Below, piece by piece: positions 37,201 to 45,640 of a stretch of DNA of 64,000 nucleotides. The stretch's first letter is position 1. Each line of letters begins with the position of its first letter. The translations under genes were made by a program, and so were the position numbers. The DNA lies in assembly GCF_020520425.1 (NCBI RefSeq), contig NC_079491.1, forward strand, positions 45,808,027-45,872,026, in the 5' to 3' direction. This DNA is from Spinacia oleracea (lineage: Eukaryota; Streptophyta; Magnoliopsida; Caryophyllales; Amaranthaceae). The notes under the pieces are model-generated. The model was not told the DNA's origin. It made no database searches and worked only from the letters and a program-made list of their open reading frames with translations.

Positions 37201-38461
37201 AATAGCTAAAGGAGGAACCGTCAAGGGCCTTATCAAGGAAAAGAATTTGGTCCAGGTAAATAGTTTTGCTTATTTTTGTTCTGTTTTGGGACTAAGGCTT
37301 TGTTGTTGTTGTTGTTGTTTGGTAGTTTTTATTTTTTTATTAGGAAATGATGGCTTTGTTCTATTTGTTTTCTTGCCAATTTTACCACATTTCCAAGAAT
37401 TTCCATTCTAGTTTTACCATCTTGCATGAGCTATGTTTCACCAACTCTGCATTCCACCACCTCCATTACCGAATACCCATCTTGGATAATTGATACTCGG
37501 GGTTAGGCGCTTCATTTTGGGAAAAAGTTAGGCAAAAATTTCATAACATAGACGTGTCTGAGTGTCGGACACTTCTTGCCGAGTCTGAGTAACATAGTGC
37601 ATAGGTACTTTGCTTGCAGTTTTGGTTGCGTATTTTCAAGTGCAATAGCTGAGTTTATTACAATTTGCATAACTTGTGCCACTACAGTTCTGGAATCCCG
37701 AAGTTATAGATTATGGATATGAGCTAAATATGACAGGCGTGTCTTGGTCAAGCTTCTTGAAACTTGATCTTTTGAGATTCAGTCTTGATTTCCCTTAATA
37801 TATCATGTTCTTGAGAAGATGAGTTTCTGTGAAAAGTATCATAAATTCTAGGTTAAGACTAGTGTACTGATGGTGCCACTAGCTTTACTACTTGTTGGTC
37901 TAGGGTGATCACTATTGCATTATGGTGTATTTTTAGAGTATTGACCGACACATTAATCTCCAAGTTTGCATATATTATAAACTCAACAGACTAACTTGCT
38001 TGTTTAAATCTTCCCATTAATCTGCAGATAACAGATCCTGCTGAGATAGAGAAGATGATTGATAGAGTGCTTGCAGAAAATCCAAAGCAAGTTGAACAAT
38101 ACCGTGGGGGCAAGACAAAGCTGCAAGGCTTCTTTGCTGGTCAGGTATATCATCCTGTGAATATGAAGAAACCTCTCTTTTTTTCTCCCCTTCTATGTTT
38201 ATTTAAATGTGGTGGTACATTGTAAACTTATGTCCTTTTCTCTTATTTTAAATATCATCTTCTGAATTTAAAGAAACCTTTCTCTCATTTTTTTCCTCTT
38301 CTATGTTTATTTACATATTGTGTGGTACATTATAAACTTCTATTCTTCTTGAATAAAAACTGGAAGTTGTGTATTTGTAGATCATGAAAGAATCGAAAGG
38401 CAAGGCAAATCCAGGTGTGTTGAACAAAATACTCCTCGAGAAACTAAATGCCAAGGACTGA
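28218..38461 (+). CDS. GATB: Glutamyl-tRNA(Gln) amidotransferase subunit B, chloroplast/mitochondrial (8 exons)
   Basis: Exons: 28218-28847, 32098-32307, 34618-34758, 34864-35067, 36322-36519, 37187-37255, 38028-38144, 38381-38461. All introns are GT-AG and every exon is a whole number of codons, giving 549 residues, the usual plant GatB length. GatB is the kinase/tRNA-binding subunit of GatCAB, which turns Glu-tRNA(Gln) into Gln-tRNA(Gln) in organelles. Residues 1 to about 65 are Ser/Thr/basic-rich, a likely transit peptide. GIETHVQL is at 74-81. Zinc-type cysteines are C89, C91, C104 and C107 ([12 protein letters not shown]). [17 protein letters not shown] is at 144-160 and HMEEDAGKL at 192-200. 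The C-terminal half (about 400-549) is the YqeY-like tRNA-binding tail. ATG at 28218 is in good context and opens the transit peptide. No stops or frameshifts were found. Intron 1 (3.25 kb) and intron 2 (2.3 kb) are swollen by repeats. Identification is firm; dual targeting is inferred from the family. Confidence 0.96.
29002..30193. repeat. GTGTCGGGTGTCGAC repeat, copy 1 (interrupted), in GATB intron 1
   Basis: 29002-29376 and 30084-30193 together match the copy at 31008-31428: TTGACCGGGTGTGTCGGG at the left, then a stretch with GAATAAAAAAGTTC, and CACGACACTTAAATCC then GAGCAATAT at the right. The piece 29377-30083 is extra. A third, worn trace is near 37540-37600. Class unknown. Confidence 0.55.
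29377..30083. mobile_element. Insertion inside the intron 1 repeat
   Basis: About 700 bp absent from the sister copy at 31008-31428. The ends are rich in TATCG and CGGTATCGG motifs. The centre holds a pyrimidine-rich stretch followed by ATGGCGACTCTACTTC (29876), which looks like the 5' end of a plant gene but stops after a short frame. Possibly a transposon with a captured gene start. No clean terminal repeats or target duplication were found. Confidence 0.35.
30202..30346 (+). repeat. 69-bp tandem duplication ending in a G-run
   Basis: TTGTAAAACCATTAAATCAG begins at 30202 and again at 30271. The first unit ends in CCCGGGGGG, the second in an 18-G run (30329-30346). A second, 13-G run is at 30403-30415. 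Confidence 0.8.
31008..31428. repeat. GTGTCGGGTGTCGAC repeat, copy 2
   Basis: Uninterrupted member of the repeat seen at 29002-30193. It starts TTGACCGGGGGTGTCGGG and ends CCCGTGTTTGAGCAACATAG. Confidence 0.6.
31453..31540. repeat. Long hairpin in GATB intron 1
   Basis: TTTTAATGGTCAAATTCTAC then CATGA pairs with TCATGGTCGAATTTGACC then TTTAAAA, giving arms of about 25 bp around a loop of about 35 bp that itself can pair (AACTACACTC / GAGTTTATC). Confidence 0.7.
31579..31668 (+). repeat. Minisatellite, about 30 bp x 3
   Basis: Three imperfect copies of GGCGTCCATGGGGAGGGAGA plus ACGACGAC. Confidence 0.75.
33258..33479. mobile_element. Degenerate Stowaway-type MITE in GATB intron 2
   Basis: CTTCCTCTGTTTCTTAATAC at the left matches, inverted, GTCCATTTCTTAATAAATGC read from the right. 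TA flanks both ends (33256-33257, 33480-33481). Arms are worn, so this is an older insertion than the others. Confidence 0.6.
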
Positions 38462-39178
38462 CCGTTGTATACACAGGTACAAGTCAGACCTTTTTTTGTT
38501 GTTGTTGTCCTTCAACAATTACAATAACCACTGCACTTCGTGTCCTAGTGATTTTGTTTGAATAGCAGTTCGTTTTTCACTCTGCTAGTGCTAGGTGTAA
38601 TTCTTGCTAAAACTGATACTGAAGAAAATGCATCATATGTGTGACTTCCATGACAAGACTAAGGTTATCATGTATCAGTGATGTATTGTTTTGACGCATC
38701 ACCGCTCTTCTGGCGTGAATGAAGCCCCAGACTCCAGTACTTAAGTTACCGTTTGCCACCATATTTTTTTTCTTCTTTTTCTTTCGGTTTTCGGTAGCCA
38801 ATTTGAAACCTCACTGGTATTTGTTGCAGTCTTCTTGTGGGCTCCCTGAATATTTGTCATATTCTTGGCTAAATTTTTTGTTGAAACTTTTTTGTCGTCT
38901 TTTCAGGTTTTGCTTGCTTCTTGTAAAATTGATTTGTACAAGTATATACACCATTATTATTAAGTCATTTATAATAGGCCCTGTTTACTGGTCAAATTAA
39001 ATGCTATTTAACCAGTAAAGACTGCAGTGCTAGTACCTCATTTTACTCTTTTATCATAATCTCCTACACTACACCTGCATACTTGTGGTTATCTTAGTTT
39101 CTTTCTACTCTCTAGTTGGTGGCTTGGTGTTTGCATTGATACACTAACTTTTCCATCCGATTTAGGTTTGTAATCACA
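38462..39178 (+). other. GATB 3' flank
   Basis: Non-coding AT-rich DNA after the stop codon, presumably 3' UTR and terminator. CACAG/GTACAAG at about 38477 could be a 3' UTR splice donor. No single convincing poly(A) site could be chosen. Confidence 0.4.
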
Positions 39179-39180
39179 TA

Positions 39181-39510
39181 CTCCCTCCGTCCCGGAATAC
39201 TTGACCTGTTTTCCTTATCGGGCCGTCCCTTAATACTTGACCTGTTTCTAAAAATGGAAATATTCTAACAATATTATATTATTTCTCACTCCACCCCAAT
39301 TAACCCACCTACCCCCTACTCTATACAAAAAATAATTAAAAATTCAACCCCTACTCTCCCCCCAATCTCACCCCTTTACACATTTCCCACTAACTACATT
39401 AAAATAATACCCCACTATCAACTACTACTTATTAAAATTAAATAAGTCAATTCAAGTCCCTTAAACTCTGTGCCGGTCAAACCGGGTCGAGTATTCCGGG
39501 ACGGAGGGAG
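39181..39510. mobile_element. Stowaway-type MITE
   Basis: CTCCCTCCGTCCCGGAATAC...GTATTCCGGGACGGAGGGAG with TA at 39179-39180 and 39511-39512. The left arm contains a second TTAATACTTGACCTG. Length 330 bp, about 0.7 kb past the GATB stop. Confidence 0.92.
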
Positions 39511-39512
39511 TA

Positions 39513-39924
39513 TCTATTAGGAGAATTCAACATTGTCCTCGGTTTAAATTCCTTGATAAGAATCTACAAGTGCATTTTTGTCGGTCTGTCACAGAATTAG
39601 CAGCAATTATGCAACCTTGACATCAAATGGTTTGGATGTTTTGTGCTCATTTCACTGTAGCTCAAAAAATTACTGCACGTAGACGCCTTATGTTGTGATT
39701 CAATGGTTGTAACATGTTAATATGTTCTCGATATTGCAATAAACACTAAGTACAGATTTGAAATTTATAGTAATCTTAACATTCATGTCAATAATCTAGT
39801 CTTGTACAAGGGCACAATGTTTAGATGTTGCATGTCTGCATATTTTATAAATGGATCAAAGTGCTTTTTTGGGTTTACAAGAGCTGTAAAACTCATAACA
39901 GAGCATCATTTTTCGTAAACTCTG
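39513..39924. other. Intergenic sequence
   Basis: AT-rich, no coding frame or repeat recognised. Confidence 0.5.
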
Positions 39925-39935
39925 TCAATTAAACT

Positions 39936-39984
<49 letters not shown>

Positions 39985-41510
39985 ACATAGGCTTAATGTT
40001 GCATAATAAACGTTTACAACTACAAAAACAAGATTACAAAACAAACTATGAAAAAACTACAATAAACTGAAAAGGCAGCAATCCCTTCGTTGTTGGATCC
40101 TCGGTTGTTGATATGACTTTGTTTACACCGCCAATTTTCCAATAGCGTGCCAAAGACATTTTTAGTGGGTTCTTTTGAGAAGATTGAGTTGTTGGGGAGG
40201 TAAGCAATTGAAGGCTCCCTTATAAACCTGTGACACTTTAAAACCAAGGAAAGAAGCGGAAGAGTGGTAACGACACAAGCTGGTTGCGAAAGGCTTGTGA
40301 AATGGTCACAAGCAACCAGAGTCACTAAAAGTGACTCGAAAAGCATGCTATGAACCCGCATAAAATGGGGAGCAGCGTTCAAATAAAAGGTTTTGAAAGT
40401 GACAAACAAAGTTGTCGCTAACCTAAAATGAGAATTAACTTTAGTTAATCTCAAAGACCAACTGACAACCAACACCCATGTTAACCAAAACCCCCTTCCA
40501 CACTGGTCTTCCTTCCCTGACATAACCCAGAACATAGCCTCCAAAACTATTAACACCACACAAGGACATGCCTCCAAAAACTGAACATCCTTCAGCATAG
40601 GCCATGCCCTTAAATCGCATTACCTCCATTAACCTTTTAACTAATACCAACATTATTCCTCCAATCTCCCAAATTAGGCCATCCCACATAGGATTCCCTA
40701 ATAACACCCACATAAACTTAACACATTCTTTACCAAAACTTACAACAACCTTATTTAGGAAAACATCCAACCATAACAAAGAGAAACTAAACAAAACTAC
40801 CCACATCAGCATATAAACACACAACATTCACTAAAACCCAACCAAACCACAACACAGCCAAGGAGAAGGTACGGGAAAATCACAAAACCACAACACAAAA
40901 TTAATTGGCCTAATTAATCAATCCCAATTTGAAATCTTCAATTTAAACTTTACCTTTACCATCAAGATCGGGGTGGTACGACACTACGAGACGGCGGCGG
41001 CGTTTTGAAGAGATTTGGAATTGAAAGGACCAACACACAAGACCCAATCACAACCCTAAGAAAACGTTTCCTATTCCAAAGAAACCTAACCCCTAAACTT
41101 TACCTTTACCACACTCTTAGTGGCGGTGTTTGGGGAAGAATCAAAATAGGCGCTTCAAGTTGTAGATCTAGGCGACAAACCTCCCGAAAATTCCTTGGCT
41201 AAATTGAATTTGACTACCGGCGAGAAAAGAGCGAACTAAGAGGAATTTGAAGTTCCAATGAAGGAGACTTGGTTACCTCTTCTTTGTCGACGCCGACAAA
41301 GTACCACCGATGGCTTAGACTAAACCTTCGTCGGAGGCGCTTGAGGGAACAACTAATTATTAATTTACTATTGAAAAAGACACGGCACGCGAGCTCGCCG
41401 GCGGCCGTTAAGGCTACGGCGACCAGCGAGCTAGCGGCGGCGCTAGGGTTTTGAGTGTTTTTTGGGTTTCCTTAGAGAAGAGGAAAAGTAGTCAATCAAT
41501 TAAACTAGTT
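39925..41510 (-). mobile_element. Poly(A) retroposon, 1.56 kb, with 15-bp target duplication
   Basis: TCAATTAAACTAGTT at 39925-39939 is repeated exactly at 41496-41510. Next to the left copy is a long T-run (to about 39983), the poly(A) tail of a minus-strand insertion. The minus-strand 5' end (41495 downwards) is CCTAG- and GCCGCC-rich, like a plant 5' UTR. The 3' end reads ACGTTTATTATGCAAC before the tail. Minus-strand frames at 40827-40441 and 40598-40020 have no RT or endonuclease motif. It may be an internally deleted L1-type LINE or a retroposed transcript; the parent was not recognised. Confidence 0.8.
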
Positions 41511-41689
41511 GACCAAATGAATAAAGTCATTGGTTCGATTCATCAATTAGTTTGTATTATTCTTATTAAACAATCTATTGCTCTACTCCCCATCCTTTTG
41601 TTGGTATCGCACTATATTACCAAGAAGGGTGCGTTTTATTCAACTTATTTGACCTGAACTTATCTGGACTTATCTGAATTAATTGGAAT

Positions 41690-41951
41690 TTTTTTTATTA
41701 ATAATAATAATAGAAGTACTAACAAAAATAATAATAAATAATAACAATAATAGTAATAAATAAATAATAATAATACATAATAAATAAATAAATAATAAAC
41801 AATATAAACAAAATAATAAAATAATAACAATAATAATAAAAAAAAAACAATTACTAATAATATTAATAATAAATAAAATAAAAATTATAATTAAAATGAT
41901 TAAATAATAAAAATAAATAATAATAATAAAACAATTAATAATATAAATAAT

Positions 41952-42039
<88 letters not shown>

Positions 42040-42040
42040 T
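41690..42040 (+). repeat. (AAT)n microsatellite
   Basis: Imperfect, then pure AAT repeats, the last 100 bp almost uninterrupted, ending where the RT fragment begins. Confidence 0.95.
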
Positions 42041-43262
42041 AAGGGCATGTATCGGAGTTTCTAAACTCTACTTTGCTTTGCGTACTTGTCCTCCTAGTAT
42101 TTTTGAGGCTGCTCAGCGCACTTTTGACGAGGCTCTTCGTTCTTCTTTGGAGCGTATTGTTAATGCTTCGGGGCCTGGCTTTGGTGATTGGCAGTGGCGA
42201 CTTGCCACCTTACCTTTTTCTTTTGGCGGACTTGGTGTTTATTCTGCGGGTGATGTTCGACATTATGCTTTTCTTGCTTCTCGGTTGCACTCTTCTGGTT
42301 TGCAGACACAACTTCTACGGCATGCTGATATTGTTGGTCTTGATCGAGCATTTGAAGATGCTTTGAGTCTATTTAGTGGAACGGTGGAGTATGACATTCC
42401 GAGTAACCCTAGTGAGGTCGCTGCCCCTAACTTTTGAAAAAATTGACAGATATATATTTCACAAAGGTTACTGCATCTGCAGAATCCACCTTCTCTTTAT
42501 CGTCTCGGCAGTTGGCGTTATGGAAATCGCAGCAGGGAGATCACACCTCTGCCTGGCTTCATGTGGTCCCCATATTAGGTTTGGGACAGACGATGAATGC
42601 TAAGGCTTATCGGTGTGTGTTGTGTTACCGGTTGAGGGTTCCTTTGTTCTCTGTTACGGTGCCGTGTTCTGCTTGCTCCAGGGTCTTTGCGGGAGACATC
42701 TTTGGTGATCATGCGGTGTCATGTGTTAGCATCGTGGGTATTAAACATCGGCATAATGTGGTTCGGGATACCCTTGTTGATGTTTGTTATCGGTCTGGGA
42801 TCTCGGTGCGGAAAGAGGTTGATATTGGTCTATCTGGAGGGAACGATGGAGCTCTCCGACCAGAAGACGTGTTGCTCTACTCTTGGGATCGGAGCTGTGA
42901 TGTGTGTGTTGACTTGACGGGATCTTCTCCTTTCACAGTCTGGGTTGTTTGGCTTTGCCCCGGGCCGGGTTGTGACTGATGCGGCTATTCGGAAGCGGGT
43001 CAAGTACGAAGCACGTTGCAGGGTCATTGGTTATGGCTTTCTTCTGTTCTCTTTCTCTTCTTTGGGGGAGCTGGATAAGGATGTTGTTGCATTGCTGAAG
43101 CGGATTCAGAAATTTTCTAGGACGCAGGATATTGGGGCTCGTGCTGCTGCTCATATTTTCACTAGGATAGGTTTCGCTATAGCCAGAGGAGTGGGGGCCC
43201 AGATTGTATCTCGGTTGCCCACTAATTATTTGTAAAGTGTTTGACTTTGTTTGCATTTGATT
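42041..43262 (+). pseudogene. Non-LTR retrotransposon fragment 1: RT thumb to C-terminus with endonuclease-like domain
   Basis: Reads LRTCPPSIFEAAQRTFDEAL, then GPGFGDWQWRLATLPFSFGG (42078-42437). After a frame change it continues TDIYFTKVTASAESTFSL to SSPFTVW (42434-42940), and after another FGFAPGRVV to VSRLPTNYL and a stop (42945-43235). It overlaps the C-terminal end of fragment 2 (FGDWQW in both), so this is the downstream half of the same protein family. The middle carries CSACSRVFAGDIFGDHAVSC, a CCHC-type knuckle, followed by KHRHNVVRD and RPEDVLLYSWDRSCDVCVDL, resembling the PD-(D/E)xK region of R2-like LINEs. The 3' UTR is only about 30 bp, then (AAT)n. 5'-truncated, with two frameshifts, inactive. 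Confidence 0.75.
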
Positions 43263-43348
43263 TGGTGAAATAATAATAATAATAATAATGATAATAATAA
43301 TTATTATTATTATTGTTATTGTTATTGTTATTGTTATTATTATTATTA
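43263..43348 (+). repeat. (AAT)n/(ATT)n tract after RT fragment 1
   Basis: AATAATAAT...ATTATTATT...GTTATT repeats directly after the short 3' UTR. It continues at 45595-45640 beyond the TIR element. Confidence 0.9.
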
Positions 43349-43789
43349 TGAAATGCCCCCGAGGTTTGCAAAAACGCACCAAATACCCTCGCGTAATTTG
43401 AATCACATAATATACCCCTATTTTTTCCCAAGTTTGCACCAAATACCCCTAAACCGACCTTCCGTTAGTCCTCCGTTAAGTCGTGTTTATAATTCACAGA
43501 ATACCCCTATTTATAAATTTATTGCACAATATACACCTATTTTGAAACTAAGTTGCACCAAATACGCAAAATGCTTTTAAACTGCAGAATTTAATTTCCA
43601 CAAAGCGTTCACCTAATTAATCAAATTAATCAACCAAAAAGTTAAACCTAAAACATGAAATAGAAGTAATAATCAAAGAAAATTGAAATGCTCAAACAAC
43701 AAATCCAATAAGAAATTGATTGAATTGAACTTGATGCAACTGTTCGAGGAATTCATTATCTTATACGGGGAAACTAATCTAATGGTTTT

Positions 43790-44290
43790 GTAGTAATTGA
43801 ACTTGATGCAACTGTTCGAGAAGCTGCTTTACAGGGTTTGTTGGAGCTAGCACGTGCAAAACTTGATGAGACCACTGGACAGTCAATGAGCGAAGATGAT
43901 AAATTGAAGCAGCTGCTTGAAGAACGTATTCAAGGCATCATCTTGATGTCACAGGAAGAGCTTGAGGCTGCCAAGGAAGATAGGCAACTGGTTGATTCAT
44001 TGTGGAACACTTGTTACAACAAGCCTTCTTCGCTTAGGGAGAAAGGTCTTCTTGTACTTGCCAAGATTTGCCTCCACCTGATGTTGCCAGCAAACACTTT
44101 GAACCTCCTCTTCGAGCTTGGGCTGCGAAACGTGAACCTAAGAAACCTTCTGAGCGAAAAGAAATGCATAAACAAATGCATACTAGTCATACCCATTCTT
44201 GCAGCAGGTGCGGCACTGCAACACACAAAAAAGTACCATTAGCACTAACCTCAAGCATCTACCGAAAGCCTCACAGCAGGTTCTATCTTG
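43790..44290 (+). pseudogene. Captured or residual coding fragment inside the TIR element
   Basis: A frame at 43838-44030 reads LLELARAKLDETTGQSMSED, then LKQLLEERIQGIILMSQEEL and LVDSLWNTCYNKPSSLREKG. In another frame 44068-44240 gives DVASKHFEPPLRAW, KKPSERKEMHKQM and CSRCGTATHKK, a partial zinc-knuckle look (C-x2-C-x4-H) like MULE transposase C-termini. The frame change near 44060 and the lack of the knuckle's last cysteine mean it is broken. Either host gene pieces (Pack-MULE) or the worn end of a MULE transposase. Confidence 0.4.
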
Positions 44291-45594
44291 TACAAAATTT
44301 TCACGAAGGTATTATTCTGATATAAACAAATATTCTCTTGCAACATAAGAGAAATCAAGCTCAAAGAATCATCAAAATTAGTCTCAATAATTCGGTAGTT
44401 CCATATTGGTTCAATTTTATTGAACTTAACAATATCCACCCACTATTCTTTAAACTTTGCATACAGATCAGTTATAAAGTCAGTCCGATCAACATATTTT
44501 CTCATATACATGTAATTAACAACCCAACTTTTAGCCTTATCAAACATGTGTTGTGAAGCCAAGTAGCTAACTCTACTATTTCATCTTCAAGAATATAGCA
44601 AAGGTTCTTTCTACATTTCTGTATTCAAATTCTAGGATTAGACCCATAAAAGATGGGAAATTCTGGGTTACATACATACCAAAGAGGCTGATTGAATGAT
44701 CTCTAATTCACTAGATTTTCTTGGAGATTTCTTGATTCTTTTGTTTCTCCTGAAACCTGATTACTAAAACATGTATGCAACAAACCTACAATCAAGCATT
44801 CAATCCCCGTAAAATTCTAATTTTTGGCAAAAAGATAAATTTACAAACTCAACACAAATATGGTTCATAATAGCAGCAAATGTATTATGTTTGAATTCGA
44901 AAAATCAGTCAATTTACTCTAATAGTCTATCACTTCCACCGACAACAACAACAACCAGAAAATTGACAGCAACAACAACAATGGCAAGAAAAAACAACAA
45001 CAATCAACACTGAAATCAATAAATAGCAGCAAATGGATTATGTTTTGATTCGAAAAAAACAATAAATTTACTCTAATAGTCCATCAATTCCCAACAACAA
45101 CAACCAGAAAATTGAAAACAATAACAACAAAAACCAACAACAATGACGACAACAACATTCAACACAAATCAATAAATGCAATTCCAATCTAGTCAAGGAG
45201 AGAAGGAGAGAGTGGAACCTCACGACGGGCAAATTCGACAGCGGCGAATAAGGACGTCGGAAAGGGGAAGGAGAGAATCGACTTCCGTCGGCGGCCAGAG
45301 AGCAGGAGTCGGACGCCGCCGGCGACCAGAGAGCAGGAGGAAGAACATCGGAGAGGAGAGAGAAAGATAAAGAGAAAGAAGTTGAGATTTTTTTATTTTT
45401 TTTTGGAATTTATGTCGAAAAATACGTATTAAGGGTAAAATAGTAAAACACGACTAACGGCAGACTAACGCCGTTAACTCAAAGGTGCATCTCATGAACA
45501 GTACGCAAAAATAGGGGTATATTATGTGATTCAAAAGACGCGAGGGTATTTGGTGCTTTTTTGCAAACCTCGGGGGCATTTCATGAAAAAACCG
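44291..45594. other. Non-coding remainder of the TIR element
   Basis: AT-rich with CAACAACAA runs (44940-45160), then a GC-richer stretch (45200-45370, AGGAGAGAG/CGGCGG) that resembles a gene 5' leader read from the minus strand. No coding frame supported. Confidence 0.5.
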
Positions 45595-45640
45595 TTATTA
45601 TTATTATTATAATAATAGTAGTAATAATAATAATCTCGAC
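45595..45640 (+). repeat. (ATT)n/(AAT)n tract before RT fragment 2
   Basis: Short TTATTATT then AATAATAATAAT directly upstream of the N-terminal part of RT fragment 2. Confidence 0.85.

Larger units (their letters stand above)
43349..45594. mobile_element. Mutator-like TIR element with about 85-bp inverted ends
   Basis: The left end TGAAATGCCCCCGAGGTTTG, followed by GCACCAAATACCCTCGCG and AATCACATAATATACCCC, is matched inverted at the right end (45500-45584). Looser similarity extends inward through ACGGCAGACTAACG-type sequence. Both sides abut ATT repeats; TTATTATTA could be a 9-bp duplication but the repeat makes this undecidable. The right end has about 10 bp more (GAAAAAACCG), so the left may be clipped. 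The inside holds a gene-like fragment (43790-44290) and non-coding CAACAA-rich DNA. No transposase seen. Confidence 0.7.

Noticed and set aside
40020..40827. Minus-strand frames of 192 and 128 codons in the poly(A) retroposon
   Set aside because: Hydrophobic Val/Leu/Phe-rich translations without motifs, in overlapping frames. Kept only as part of the retroposon description.
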